This document shows positions 33,851 to 42,978 of a stretch of 64,000 nucleotides of DNA, in pieces. A model generated the notes under the pieces. It ran no database searches. It saw only the letters and a program-made list of their open reading frames with translations, and was not told where the DNA came from. The first letter of the stretch is position 1; every line of letters starts with the position of its first letter. Location: the NCBI GenBank assembly GCA_013823945.1, contig PNMZ01000003.1:62001-126000 (forward strand), in the 5' to 3' direction. Made by a program: the position numbers and the translations under genes. The stretch is from a bacterium. Its GTDB lineage: Bacteria; Armatimonadota; Fimbriimonadia; Fimbriimonadales; Fimbriimonadaceae.

Positions 33851-34689
33851 AACTTGCGTGTTTCCAATGGGATGTTGTCTTTGGTGATCCGAAGGCGAAT
33901 GCGGATCGACTAATTAAGGGTTTGGATTGGGCAGTTGATCAGGGAGTTGATTTAGCAGTTTTTCCGGAAGCGTTTTTGACGGGTTATTGTGTGGGAACTC
34001 GGGAGGCGGCAGATGCGATTGGGATTCGCGTGAGCTGTGATTCGGATTTTGAGGTGACAGATGCTTGTGAAGAGGTTCTGAGTGTTCAAAGCGCGGCAAT
34101 TGAGCGAGGTATCCATGTTGTGGTGGGTTTTGCGGGGGTGGATGATTTTGGGCTTTACAACGGAGCGCTAATGATTGAGCCGAACGGTCGGATGCGGCGG
34201 TATGTGAAGACGCACTTGCCTTGTTTGGGGTTTGACCAATTTGCGACGGCGGGTACGGCACTCCCAGTTTTCCAAACTGATTTGGGGGCGATTGGGATAT
34301 TGATCTGCTATGATTTGCGTCCTCCGGAGGCAACCCGAGTCATGGCTCTGCGAGGGGCAGAGATTGTTATATTGCCGACGAACTGGCCGGTTCGGAAGGG
34401 AACAACGCCAGCGGTTATGTGCGCGGCGAGAGCGATGGAGAACAAGATTTTCTTTGCGAGTTGCAACCGGGTGGGGGATGAGAATGGCTTTAGTTTTCGG
34501 GGTGAAAGTGCGATTTATGGGGTCGGAGGGGAGGTGCTGGACTCGATTGGGGCAGAGGAGGGGGTGATTGTAGCGGAAATGGATTTGAGCGTGGCGCGGG
34601 AGAAGCGTTCCGTGGTGATTCCTGGAGTGTTTGAGACGGATGCGTTTGGGTGTCGTCAGCCGGGGTTGTATCGGGAACTTGTGGATTGA
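33847..34689 (+). CDS. Nitrilase superfamily carbon-nitrogen hydrolase
   Basis: A 280-residue amidase-type hydrolase. The triad is complete: Glu41 (VFPEAFLTGY), Lys121 (VKTHLPCLG) and Cys154 (LICYDLRPPEA). It could hydrolyse omega-amides or N-carbamoyl compounds; the exact substrate is open. GTG 33847 overlaps the hom stop (GTGA), so the two are coupled. Confidence 0.9.
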   Translation: MKLACFQWDVVFGDPKANADRLIKGLDWAVDQGVDLAVFPEAFLTGYCVGTREAADAIGIRVSCDSDFEVTDACEEVLSVQSAAIERGIHVVVGFAGVDDFGLYNGALMIEPNGRMRRYVKTHLPCLGFDQFATAGTALPVFQTDLGAIGILICYDLRPPEATRVMALRGAEIVILPTNWPVRKGTTPAVMCAARAMENKIFFASCNRVGDENGFSFRGESAIYGVGGEVLDSIGAEEGVIVAEMDLSVAREKRSVVIPGVFETDAFGCRQPGLYRELVD

Positions 34690-34697
34690 GTCACGGG

Positions 34698-34703
34698 TAG
34701 CAT
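34698..34703 (+). promoter_or_regulatory. -10 box of leaderless epimerase gene
   Basis: TAGCAT ends exactly 6 nt before ATG 34710. CTGGGG between them is not a good Shine-Dalgarno at that distance. Confidence 0.4.
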
Positions 34704-34709
34704 CTGGGG

Positions 34710-35693
34710 ATGAAGATTTTGATGATGGGGGGGACTCAGTTTGTGGGTCGGGCATTTACTGAAGAGTTGCTGAAAGCAGGGCATTCGGTCACGCATTTCA
34801 ACAGAGGAAAGACAGCACCAGGGTTGTTTGCGGGTGTTGAGACCATTGTGGGGGATCGGAACGAGGATTTGGGGGAGATTGCGGCACGAGAGTGGGACAT
34901 TGTCGTTGACGTTAATGCTTACCTTCCGCACCAGACTGAGCGCCTTAATGAGGCGTTGACGGATTCGGTTCAGCAGTTTGTTTTTGTGAGCACAATTAGT
35001 GTTTACGATCAGGGAGAGACCCAGAAGTTGGACGAAGACGGGCCGCTCCTGGAACTGAAAGAAGATACCGGCGAAGTCACTGCGGAAACGTACGGGGCGT
35101 ACAAAGTGATTTGCGAAGGGGAGGTTTTGGATCATTGGGGGGAGCGGGCGACAATTCTCCGACCTGGGGTGATTATTGGGCCGCACGACCATACTGATCG
35201 ATTTGCTTATTGGCCTTGGCGAGTGAGAGAAGGAGGCAAGATGCTGATTCCGGGCGACCAGAATGGTATGGCGATTACAGGTCTGGACGTGCGGGATTTT
35301 GCCGAATTTTTGGCTTTGGTTATTGATCGGCGGATAAGTGGGATTTTCAATGTGGACAAGTTGTCGGCGACATTTGGAGATCTGCGGGCAACCATGCGTC
35401 AGTTTGCCGTTGAAGTCGGAGTGGATGTAGAAGAAGTGGCGATCCCGATGGAGTGGTTGCTTGAGCGGGAGGTTCGGCAATGGGTTCATGTTCCGAATTT
35501 GCTCCCGCGGGATGCTTCGTTGGGGGATGTGACGAAGGCCGTAGGTGTTGGTCTCAAGGAGCGACCCCTTATTGATTCCATGAGAGATACGTGGGCATGG
35601 ATTCAAGAAACTCACCGACCCCGACCCGAAAAGAGTGGATTGAGCGTCGAAAGAGAGAAGGAGCTTTTGAAGGAATGGTACGCGCAGGGTTAG
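34710..35693 (+). CDS. NAD-dependent epimerase/reductase family protein
   Basis: A 327-residue extended SDR. The nucleotide-binding motif is degenerate (MKILMMGGTQFVGRAFTEELLKAGH, GGTxxxG instead of GxxGxxG), as in the CSP41/isoflavone-reductase-like epimerases. FVSTISVYD and a downstream Tyr-Gly-Ala-Tyr-Lys (YGAYKVICE) give the catalytic Ser, Tyr and Lys. RPGVIIGPHDHTDRF follows. The reaction is unknown. The peptidase gene begins inside its 3' end. Confidence 0.85.
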   Translation: MKILMMGGTQFVGRAFTEELLKAGHSVTHFNRGKTAPGLFAGVETIVGDRNEDLGEIAAREWDIVVDVNAYLPHQTERLNEALTDSVQQFVFVSTISVYDQGETQKLDEDGPLLELKEDTGEVTAETYGAYKVICEGEVLDHWGERATILRPGVIIGPHDHTDRFAYWPWRVREGGKMLIPGDQNGMAITGLDVRDFAEFLALVIDRRISGIFNVDKLSATFGDLRATMRQFAVEVGVDVEEVAIPMEWLLEREVRQWVHVPNLLPRDASLGDVTKAVGVGLKERPLIDSMRDTWAWIQETHRPRPEKSGLSVEREKELLKEWYAQG

Positions 35694-37144
35694 CACTTGT
35701 TTTTGGGGTCATGACTAGCCTGGGTTTGGCAGCGGATCGAGTTGCTTATACGATCCAGTTTGATCCGCTGGGAAACCAAGCACTTGTGGAGATGGATTTG
35801 CCAGAAGGGGAGACGGCGGAGAAATTCTGGATGAGTGCTTGGGTGCCGGGGGATTACGAGCGGTTTGACTACGGAAAGACGGTATCAACAATTTCGTTCT
35901 TCAAGGATGGGGAAGAGGTCAAGCTAGCGGGCAGAGATGGTGTCAACGGATTTGTGGCGGATGAAAAGTTCGATTCGGTCAAGTACACGGTCAAGCCCAG
36001 CCGAGGGAACTTTAGTTACAACTTGTACTTGGGGCGGGATTATGCTTGGTTGAGTCCGGCGGGAGTGCTTGGATTTGCAGAAGGGGGGCTAGGTAAACCT
36101 GTTTCTTTGACGGTTAAAAAGATTGATGGGTGGAATATTCACGGGGCGATTGAGGGCCGGACTGCAGGTTCGAGCTATACGATGGATGCGAAGAATCACG
36201 AAGAGATCGGTGACTCGCCTGTCGTGATGGGGAAGAACTTGGCGACGGCGAAGTTTGAGGTGGGGGGAAAACCTCATTTCTTCGTTGGGTTTGGAAATTT
36301 GGCAGGAGTGGATGTCGCAGCTTTTGGATCGATGTGTCAGAAGGCGGTGGAACAGGGGCTCAAAGAGTTTGGGGAATTGCCATATGCTCGGTACACCTTT
36401 TTCGGCGAGTTCGGAAATTATCCAGCGGGATTGGAGCACGGAACGAGCTGCCGGTTAGGATTTTGGGGGAATAATGCTCAAGAAATGAGCGGTCTCATTT
36501 TTCATGAGTATGTTCATGCATTTAATGTCAAAGCGATTCGACCGAAGGAGTTGCGGCCTATTGATCCCCTGAATCCGCCAGTGGTTGACTCTTTGTGGTG
36601 GTTGGAAGGGGTCACAGATTATTTTTCAGAGTTATGGCGATTGCGGGCGGGGGTGATTTCGAGCGAGGAGTTTTTGGCGGAAATGCGTTCGGCTTATGAG
36701 TCAACTTTGAGGAATCCGGCTTATGCGAAGGTGAGTGCATCTGAGTCGAGTCGCCGAGTTTTTGAAGTGCGAGGAAGTCAGGGATTTGGCGGGGTGAGTT
36801 ATTACACAAAGGGGAAAATCATTGGGTTTGTTCTCGATTTGATGATTCGGGATGCTTCGGAAGGGAAGCGGAGTTTAAGCGACACGTTTCGTACTTTGTA
36901 CAAGGAGACCCGGGATGAAGTCGGTTATGGGCGAACGATGATCGTTGATTTAGTCCGGGCGGATGCTTCGGGTGAAGAGCGAGCCGAGGAACTTGCCAAG
37001 CTAATTGAAACGGCAGAACCTGTCCCTTGGAATGCCAACCTTGTTAAAGCAGGGATTGTTGATCGGGCGGGTCGGCTCGTCAAGGGGAATGATCTTACGG
37101 AGAGGCAGAAGGCGGTTTGGGAGTCGTTTTTTGGGAAAAGCTGA
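35675..37144 (+). CDS. M61 family glycyl aminopeptidase-like peptidase
   Basis: A 489-residue secreted zinc peptidase. The signal is VRAGLALVFGVMTSLGLAAD; the N-terminal beta domain carries VAYTIQFDPLGNQALVEM. The zinc site is His277-Glu278-Tyr-Val-His281 (FHEYVHAFNVKAIRP) with Glu311 in WWLEGVTDYFSEL, the exact M61 pattern. No C-terminal PDZ domain is clear (ends AEPVPWNANLVKAGIV). ATG 35675 is favoured over a GTG/ATG at 35591 that lies deep within the epimerase. It overlaps that gene by 19 nt. Confidence 0.88.
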   Translation: MVRAGLALVFGVMTSLGLAADRVAYTIQFDPLGNQALVEMDLPEGETAEKFWMSAWVPGDYERFDYGKTVSTISFFKDGEEVKLAGRDGVNGFVADEKFDSVKYTVKPSRGNFSYNLYLGRDYAWLSPAGVLGFAEGGLGKPVSLTVKKIDGWNIHGAIEGRTAGSSYTMDAKNHEEIGDSPVVMGKNLATAKFEVGGKPHFFVGFGNLAGVDVAAFGSMCQKAVEQGLKEFGELPYARYTFFGEFGNYPAGLEHGTSCRLGFWGNNAQEMSGLIFHEYVHAFNVKAIRPKELRPIDPLNPPVVDSLWWLEGVTDYFSELWRLRAGVISSEEFLAEMRSAYESTLRNPAYAKVSASESSRRVFEVRGSQGFGGVSYYTKGKIIGFVLDLMIRDASEGKRSLSDTFRTLYKETRDEVGYGRTMIVDLVRADASGEERAEELAKLIETAEPVPWNANLVKAGIVDRAGRLVKGNDLTERQKAVWESFFGKS

Positions 37145-37162
37145 ACCCTTGGATGGTGTCAG

Positions 37163-37717
37163 TTGGATGATCTGATTCTTCGGAGATTGGAGTGGCTTTG
37201 TGAGCGGTTTACGGGGATGTATTTGCGAGTCCGGCAGTTGGAAGGAGAGCCGCGACTTTTTGGGCTGAAGGGTTTTGAATATGATGATGAGACCCGGACA
37301 GTTGGAGTTCGGTTTAAGAAAAAGTGGAGCTTGGCTTATTGTTTAGAGGAGTTAACACCGCAGGTTTTTGCGCTGGCAGTGGAAGAGAAGCGTCTGGAGA
37401 TTTTGGAGACGAGCTTTGGTGATCCACCGCCACATAGGGTTGATTTGACTTGGTCCGCGGCATTTTTGGCTGAGGTGATGGCGGTGATGGGGACGGAGTT
37501 TGAAGATGAAGCCATTCCAGAATTTTTACAGCAAGAGAAGCATTTCAAACCGCACGGTCAGGCGGGTGCGTTGTTGGTCGCAGCAGGGGCCTATGGGTGG
37601 CGTCCGTTTTTGGAAGTGGATCGGGGGAGTTTAGGGGTGAGACGGAGTGTGGGGGAGCCAGAGGTTCGGGCTTTGATGGAGCGGGTGGTTGGGGAAATCC
37701 CAAGCAACTGGGTCTGA
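37163..37717 (+). CDS. Hypothetical protein
   Basis: A 184-residue soluble protein starting at TTG (MDDLILRRLEWLCERFTGMYLRVRQLEGEPRLFGLKGFEYDDETRTVGVRFKK style). It has an N-terminal helix, then beta strands, then LTWSAAFLAEVMAVMGTEFEDEAIP. No family or motif is recognised. It follows the M61 gene by 18 nt and may be co-transcribed. Confidence 0.6.
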   Translation: MDDLILRRLEWLCERFTGMYLRVRQLEGEPRLFGLKGFEYDDETRTVGVRFKKKWSLAYCLEELTPQVFALAVEEKRLEILETSFGDPPPHRVDLTWSAAFLAEVMAVMGTEFEDEAIPEFLQQEKHFKPHGQAGALLVAAGAYGWRPFLEVDRGSLGVRRSVGEPEVRALMERVVGEIPSNWV

Positions 37718-37756
37718 CCTGGTAAAAGTGCCCGCTGGGGTGAACACAAAGGTGTG

Positions 37757-37762
37757 TATATT
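37757..37762 (+). promoter_or_regulatory. -10 box of leaderless PEP-CTERM gene
   Basis: TATATT ends exactly 6 nt before ATG 37769 and decides this start over an ATG-like codon at 37754. Confidence 0.5.
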
Positions 37763-37768
37763 TGGGAC

Positions 37769-38878
37769 ATGCGTTTTTTGCTTCGGAGAGTGAGCGTTTT
37801 TGCGTTTGCAGGTTTGGCGGCTTTGGGGTTTGGTCAGAGTTTGCGAGTAGCGACCTGGAACATTAGTGACTTTGACGGTGATTTGTCGGGACAAAATTCA
37901 GCAGTCCAGACCGCGATTTTCGGTCAGTTTCAGGGGCGGAGCTTCCGTCCGGATGTTCTTTTTGCGCAAGAGATTCAGAGTCCGACGGCGGCTGGAGTTT
38001 TGAAGAATTTGCTGAATACGGCTAGCGGTTCGACAGGTGATTGGGATGTTTCGTTTGGGAGTTTGACCGGAACAGGGGCGACCAGCGATACGGCGATGTT
38101 TTTCCGAACGGGACGCGTGGGCTCGGTTTCGACAACTTTGGTTGCCGGGGCAGCAGGAACGAGTGGAAATCCTCGTGACATTTGGCGATTCGATTTTTCG
38201 ATCAATGGGAATGCGGCGGCGAACGAGCGGATTGCCGTTTACAACATTCACATGAAGAGTGGTTCTTCGACGGATGATCAGAATCGACGGCAAGTTGAGG
38301 CGGCAGCGATTCGGGCAAACGCGAATGGTTTGGCAACGAATTTCCAGCACATGGTTTTGGGTGACTTCAACATCCAAAGTTCGAATCAGCAGGCTTGGCA
38401 GACTTTGATCACGAATGGATCGAATTCACGGGGTCGGGTTTTTGATCCGATCAATTCGCCCGGCACTTGGAACGATAACAACAATTTTCGATTTATTCAT
38501 ACGCAGGATCCTTCGGGAGCGGGGATGGATGACCGGCTCGATGCGATTTTGATGGGAGCGGGTTTTGGCGACGGCGTTGGAACTGAATATTCTGGCCTGT
38601 GGAACACGGCATTTTCGACATCGACTTGGAATGATTTGAACCATTCATATCGGACTTGGGGGAATGATGGAACGAGTTTCAACACAAATTTGACGATCAA
38701 CGGGAATGCCATGGTGGGTTCAACGATTGCCCAGGCTTTGGTTAACGTTGCTGGAACCCAGGGTGGTCACTTGCCCGTATACTTGGACGTAAATTATGAA
38801 GCAGTGCCTGAGCCGGGGACGATGGTGGTTTTGGGTGGCTTGGCTTTGATTGTTGCTCGGCGACGGAAGAAATCCTAA
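37769..38878 (+). CDS. PEP-CTERM endonuclease/exonuclease/phosphatase-family protein
   Basis: A 369-residue exported protein. The signal is LLRRVSVFAFAGLAALGFGQ. The EEP (DNase I-like) fold is shown by LRVATWNISDFDG, LFAQEIQSPTAAG (Glu), VYNIHMKSG, MVLGDFNIQSS (Asp-Asn) and a final GGHLPVYLDV (His). The C-terminus VPEPGTMVVLGGLALIVARRRKKS is a complete PEP-CTERM sorting signal, so exosortase would process it. Extracellular nuclease or phosphodiesterase action is likely. A terminator follows. Confidence 0.9.
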   Translation: MRFLLRRVSVFAFAGLAALGFGQSLRVATWNISDFDGDLSGQNSAVQTAIFGQFQGRSFRPDVLFAQEIQSPTAAGVLKNLLNTASGSTGDWDVSFGSLTGTGATSDTAMFFRTGRVGSVSTTLVAGAAGTSGNPRDIWRFDFSINGNAAANERIAVYNIHMKSGSSTDDQNRRQVEAAAIRANANGLATNFQHMVLGDFNIQSSNQQAWQTLITNGSNSRGRVFDPINSPGTWNDNNNFRFIHTQDPSGAGMDDRLDAILMGAGFGDGVGTEYSGLWNTAFSTSTWNDLNHSYRTWGNDGTSFNTNLTINGNAMVGSTIAQALVNVAGTQGGHLPVYLDVNYEAVPEPGTMVVLGGLALIVARRRKKS

Positions 38879-38893
38879 TTTTCTTTTGAAAAG

Positions 38894-38929
38894 GCCCCTT
38901 CGCTTGATGGTGAAGGGGCTATTTTGTTT
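38894..38929 (+). terminator. Rho-independent terminator
   Basis: GCCCCTTC (38894-38901) pairs with GAAGGGGC (38912-38919), followed by TATTTTGTTT. It ends the PEP-CTERM gene just before metF. Confidence 0.8.
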
Positions 38930-38953
38930 GGCGGTTATACTGGTTGAGTTCCG

Positions 38954-39820
38954 ATGAGAATCATTGACCATTTGACAGGGGAGAAGCCTTGTTTTTCGTT
39001 TGAGTTTTTTCCACCGAAGACGGAGAAGGGGGAGGCGTCACTTTTTACAGCGATCCGGCAGTTAGCTGAATTGGAGCCGGGGTTTGTGAGCGTCACTTGC
39101 GGTGCTGGGGGTTCAACTCGTGAAAAGACGGTTGATTGGGCAAGGAAGATCAAGCATGAAATTGGGATTGAGCCGGTTGTCCATTTGACATGCCTGGGGG
39201 TGCCAGAGGGGGAGATTCGGGAAACGGTGGGCTCTATTCAGGGGTTGGGACTGAAGAACGTTTTAGCGCTTCGGGGGGATAAGCCGATGGACGGTAGCGC
39301 TGTTGGTGATGGCTATTGTCAGTTTGCTTCTGACTTGGTTGGTCTTGTTCGAGAGACTATGCCTGATTCTTGCATTGCGGCGGCATGTTATCCGGAAAAG
39401 CATACGGAGGCAGCTTCTAAGCAAGAGGATTTGGAGGCGATGAAGCGAAAGGCAGATGCGGGAGTCGACTTCTTTATCACTCAGTTGTTTTTTGATAACA
39501 ATAAGTATTTTGAGTTTGTTGGGCGGGCGCGGAGCATGGGGATTACTCAGCCGATCGTGCCGGGGATCATGCCGATTCAAGGGGTGGAGCAGGTTCGGCG
39601 TTTTACATCGATGTGCGGGGCATCAATTCCGTCTCACTTATTGAAGTTGCTTGATCAGTACGATGCGGCACCGGCGGCGGTTTATCATATTGGAGTGGCG
39701 CACGCTATTGCGCAGTGCACTGAGCTTCTGGAAGCAGGGGCTCCAGGCGTTCACTTTTATACTTTGAACAAGAGTCCGGCGACCCGGGTTGTGGTCGAAG
39801 CATTGAAGAGCGAAAAATGA
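38954..39820 (+). CDS. metF: Methylenetetrahydrofolate reductase
   Basis: A 288-residue flavoenzyme reducing 5,10-methylene-THF to 5-methyl-THF for methionine synthesis. Typical segments: FSFEFFPPKTEKGE at the start with the catalytic Glu, VSVTCGAGGSTREKT, HLTCLGVP, NVLALRGDKP, AACYPEKHTEA, FFITQLFFDNNKYFEFV and IVPGIMPI. Length is normal. A TATACT box lies 12 nt before ATG. Confidence 0.96.
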   Translation: MRIIDHLTGEKPCFSFEFFPPKTEKGEASLFTAIRQLAELEPGFVSVTCGAGGSTREKTVDWARKIKHEIGIEPVVHLTCLGVPEGEIRETVGSIQGLGLKNVLALRGDKPMDGSAVGDGYCQFASDLVGLVRETMPDSCIAAACYPEKHTEAASKQEDLEAMKRKADAGVDFFITQLFFDNNKYFEFVGRARSMGITQPIVPGIMPIQGVEQVRRFTSMCGASIPSHLLKLLDQYDAAPAAVYHIGVAHAIAQCTELLEAGAPGVHFYTLNKSPATRVVVEALKSEK

Positions 39821-39849
39821 CTCATACCGCCCTCTTTCCAGAACCGGAG

Positions 39850-40986
39850 TTAGTGCGAGGAAGGCAACAACTTCGCGGCGTTGGTGACGAGTTCATAGGC
39901 GAGGCGGGCGTTGTCGATGAGGGATTGGCGGCTGACTTCCTCTTCATGGGTGTGGATCTTGTCCATTCCGGTTGCGACAACGATGCAAGGTACGCCTTGC
40001 GCGTTGATCATATTGGCATCGCTTCCGCCGAGGGTGGTGCGCAAGAAAGGCTCGAATCCGCAATTGCGACTTGCCTGCATCGCGTTTTGGATCACAGGTG
40101 AGTTTTCGTTGATTAAATAGCCGGAATAATGGCGTTCGTGAACAATTTCCACTTTAGCACCCCATTCAGCGGCGGCGGATTCGCAGCAGTCGCGCATGTG
40201 GGCGATCTGGGCGTCCAAGTCCTCAACCGAAGTTGATCGAGCTTCGCCATGGATCGTGACCCGGGCGGGGACAACGTTCGTACCGGTTCCGCCTTGAATT
40301 TTTCCAAAATTGGCTGTCGTTTCAGGGCCGATTCTCCCGAGTTTCATGCGTGCGATAGCGGAGGCGGCGACTTGGATGGCAGAGATTCCTTCTTCGGGAT
40401 GTTTGCCTGCATGGGCGGGTTTTCCGATAAAAGTGACATCGAACGCGTCATGAGTGGCAGTGCGGTTGACAAAACTTCCGACCGGTGGGCCGGTATCCAG
40501 AACATAGCCATAGTCGATGTTGAGGTCTTTGAGTTGGAGATTAGCTGCGCCGAGGAGTCCGATTTCTTCAGCGACATTGAACAGGAGATACACATCGCCA
40601 TGGTCAGGCTTATGTTCAAGGAGGATGTGGATCGCCTCGATTGCGGCAGCCATTCCGGCTTTGTCATCGGCACCGAGGATGGTTGTCCCGTCGGATTTGA
40701 TGAGATCGCCATCTTCGATAATTTTGAGCCCGGCAGTTGGTTCGACAGTATCAAAATGGGCGGAAAGAAAAATAGTTGGAGCGTCGGGTTTGGTGCCGGG
40801 GAGCCGGGCAATGATGTTTCCGGCGTTCCCGTTGATTTTTGATGCTGTTTCGTCTTCTTGGACTTCGAGGCCAAGTTGTGTCAGATACTCCTTAACGTAG
40901 TCCACGCACTCTCGCTCGGCAAGTGCGGGGGCATTGATTGTAATCAGGGTCTTGAAGAGGTTGATGATTCTGGTTTCGTTGACCAT
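39850..40986 (-). CDS. M20 family peptidase (peptidase T-like)
   Basis: A 378-residue di-zinc peptidase. Zinc ligands and catalytic residues follow the M20 order: FLSAHFDTV (His, Asp), GADDKAGMAA (Asp), NVAEEIGLLG (catalytic Glu-Glu), VLDTGPP (Asp) and KIHTHEEEVS (final His). The dimerisation domain is AFDVTFIGKPAHAGKHPEEGISA. It most resembles the tripeptidase T/PepT-like group. It begins 5 nt after the esterase gene stop, in the same transcript. Confidence 0.9.
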   Translation of the reverse strand: MVNETRIINLFKTLITINAPALAERECVDYVKEYLTQLGLEVQEDETASKINGNAGNIIARLPGTKPDAPTIFLSAHFDTVEPTAGLKIIEDGDLIKSDGTTILGADDKAGMAAAIEAIHILLEHKPDHGDVYLLFNVAEEIGLLGAANLQLKDLNIDYGYVLDTGPPVGSFVNRTATHDAFDVTFIGKPAHAGKHPEEGISAIQVAASAIARMKLGRIGPETTANFGKIQGGTGTNVVPARVTIHGEARSTSVEDLDAQIAHMRDCCESAAAEWGAKVEIVHERHYSGYLINENSPVIQNAMQASRNCGFEPFLRTTLGGSDANMINAQGVPCIVVATGMDKIHTHEEEVSRQSLIDNARLAYELVTNAAKLLPSSH

Positions 40987-40991
40987 GGTCT

Positions 40992-42194
40992 TTAGTTGGA
41001 TGCTCCGTCATTGAAAGCTTCAATTTTGTAGGGAGATGCGAGTTTTGGGTCGCCGTAGAGGAGGAGGGATTCGACAAAATTCTCCGTGTTGGGTTCGGGG
41101 TGCAGAGTTGTGCTGGCCCGGCCCCAGATGACGATCATTTCTTTCAAGACAACGCTTACGGGGGGATACAGGATGAGATTTTCGGCGTCTCGGTTAACGA
41201 TAATGAGTGATTTCCCTTCGACCTGGAGAGTGATTCGTCGTCCTGATTTTGGTGCGGGATCGTGAACGAAGTAATGGGTTTTGACTCTTTCGTCAGTTTG
41301 AATCCAAATGAGTTTTTCGGGTGCGAGACTCCGTTTTTCGCGGAGGAGTTCGGCTGGTTTATCTCGATCCGGAACGGAGTGTCCTACGCCTTCGAGCCAG
41401 TTCATTCCGCCTCGAAAACCGCCGTGTTCGGATCGCCATTCTTCCCAAGATTTAGCGAATGCTTGGCATCGTTCGGGGCGTCCGTAGGCTTTGTCTTCGG
41501 AGCCGATGACCCAAGTGAAATAAAGATTGCGGAGATTTTCGCCTTGAGTTTCGCCATCGGTGGGGGCAGATGCGCTGGCGTTTGCGGCGGAGAATCGGTG
41601 AGGGATTTTGGTTGCGATGACGAAGTTTCCGTAGCCGCCATGCGAAGCACCCGTAGTGACTACTTGATTGGGATCCACTAGACCTTCAATTGCGAAAGCG
41701 AGGATTAGGCGTTCGATGACCTGGGCAATGCTGTCGTCGTAGAAGCCGTTCCACTCGTCATTGGGGGCGCGGAGTGCGCAATAGATATAGGGAGCGAAAT
41801 CGGGGGCATCTTTGTAGTAGCTGGTGAACATTCCCTCCCATTGCTGGTCATTGACCGCTTTAGGTGCCCCTCCGCCACCATGGAGGGCGATGACCATGGG
41901 CATGGGTTGTCCAGATTTGGGGGTTCCGACAATGCGGTACTTAAATGGACTCACACGATCATCAGTACGGATCGTATTCGCTTTGAATTCGGCGCGGATG
42001 TTGCGGTGCATTTCCGATTCGCGGTAAGCGCGCCAAGCAATTTCTCGGAATTCTTCTCGCCACGGGAGGGTTTTGAGAGACTCTTGAGCATCTTGGGCGA
42101 GGGCTTTGTTTGATTGAAAACGATTTGCGAAAAGAGTAGCAGGGGTGATGGGCTGCGTTTGAGTCAAGATGGTGAAGACCAATGGGGCGAGCAT
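40992..42194 (-). CDS. Secreted alpha/beta-hydrolase, PHB-depolymerase/esterase-like
   Basis: A 400-residue protein with an N-terminal signal (MLAPLVFTILTQTQ), a helical spacer, then an alpha/beta-hydrolase core: MVIALHGGGGAPKA (oxyanion), nucleophile in VVTTGASHGGYGNFVIA, and His in MNWLEGVGHSVPDR. A C-terminal beta extension follows (KSGRRITLQVEGKSLIIVN). Esterase or peptidase action outside the membrane is likely. It is the first gene of a pair with the M20 peptidase. Confidence 0.8.
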   Translation of the reverse strand: MLAPLVFTILTQTQPITPATLFANRFQSNKALAQDAQESLKTLPWREEFREIAWRAYRESEMHRNIRAEFKANTIRTDDRVSPFKYRIVGTPKSGQPMPMVIALHGGGGAPKAVNDQQWEGMFTSYYKDAPDFAPYIYCALRAPNDEWNGFYDDSIAQVIERLILAFAIEGLVDPNQVVTTGASHGGYGNFVIATKIPHRFSAANASASAPTDGETQGENLRNLYFTWVIGSEDKAYGRPERCQAFAKSWEEWRSEHGGFRGGMNWLEGVGHSVPDRDKPAELLREKRSLAPEKLIWIQTDERVKTHYFVHDPAPKSGRRITLQVEGKSLIIVNRDAENLILYPPVSVVLKEMIVIWGRASTTLHPEPNTENFVESLLLYGDPKLASPYKIEAFNDGASN

Positions 42195-42264
42195 GATGGT
42201 TTGAGTATGAATGACTTTTTTGTAAGAATGAGTGAAGAGAGGCTGGACCTTTTGAGATCAGACG

Positions 42265-42273
42265 TGCTATAGT
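42265..42273 (+). promoter_or_regulatory. Extended -10 promoter
   Basis: TG-C-TATAGT (TG at 42265-42266, hexamer 42268-42273) gives a leader of about 55 nt for the gene at 42335. The leader holds a small hairpin (CTCGT-TTAT-ACGAG) and GAGAGGT before the ATG. Confidence 0.5.
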
Positions 42274-42334
42274 TTGGGAATTGGCGGGCCTTTGGGTATG
42301 CCAGGTGAACTCGTTTATACGAGAGGTTTAACGG

Positions 42335-42844
42335 ATGAAGAGCATGGTGAAATTCGGTCTGACCGCGGCAATTTGTGCGGCACTCGTAGTTCCGGCGATG
42401 GCAGATTATGCTAAGCCGATGGATTTGTCTTTGCGAGCAGGATTTTTCTTGGCGCAGGGCGATGGTAAGAAGTTTGAAGGGCAAAACTGGTTTACCATTG
42501 GTGTTGAGAAGAAGATGGTGGACATTAAGACGGGTAACCCGGATTATATGGCCCATTGGAGCTTGAGCTTGGATTACTACGGCAAGGGTGGCTTTAGCAA
42601 CGTTCCGGTTCTTTACAACTACGTTGGTCGGCAAACCGAATTCTACTACTCAGTCGGTGCTGGAGTTGGTTTTGGTCGAACTCAATCGGCGGGCTCTGAC
42701 AGCACGCTTGATTTCAACTATCAGTTTTCGATCGGGAAGGATTTGAACTTTGGTGGAAATCCGTTCTTCGTTGAAGCGCGATATTTTGGCTCCGGTCGTA
42801 CTGCCTTGAGTGGTTTTGCGATCGTGGGCGGCGTACGCTTCTAA
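42335..42844 (+). CDS. Secreted/outer-membrane beta-barrel-like protein
   Basis: A 169-residue protein with a classical signal peptide (MKSMVKFGLTAAICAALVVPAMA). The mature part is built of amphipathic, aromatic-rich strands (FTIGVEKKM, HWSLSLDYYGKG, TEFYYSVGAGVGFGR, PFFVEARYFGSGRT) and ends in a terminal strand with C-terminal Phe (FAIVGGVRF), the hallmark of outer-membrane barrels. No specific family is recognised. It has its own promoter and terminator. Confidence 0.7.
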   Translation: MKSMVKFGLTAAICAALVVPAMADYAKPMDLSLRAGFFLAQGDGKKFEGQNWFTIGVEKKMVDIKTGNPDYMAHWSLSLDYYGKGGFSNVPVLYNYVGRQTEFYYSVGAGVGFGRTQSAGSDSTLDFNYQFSIGKDLNFGGNPFFVEARYFGSGRTALSGFAIVGGVRF

Positions 42845-42861
42845 AACTGGTTTGGCATTTT

Positions 42862-42913
42862 GTGACCGCCCGCGAGAGCTGTTTTGGTTCAACGGACGGT
42901 CACTTTGGTTTTT
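42862..42913 (+). terminator. Rho-independent terminator
   Basis: GTGACCG (42862-42868) pairs with CGGTCAC (42897-42903), followed by TTTGGTTTTT. It ends the barrel-like gene. Confidence 0.65.
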
Positions 42914-42978
42914 GCTAGGTCTGTTCTCGATTATTGAACTTTCGATGGTGTTCAGCGTTTTATCTGATTACGAACGCC

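Noticed and set aside
42936-42967. ECF-type promoter GAACTT...TCTGA before the sigma gene
   Set aside because: The spacer is 21 nt, too long for the usual 16-17.
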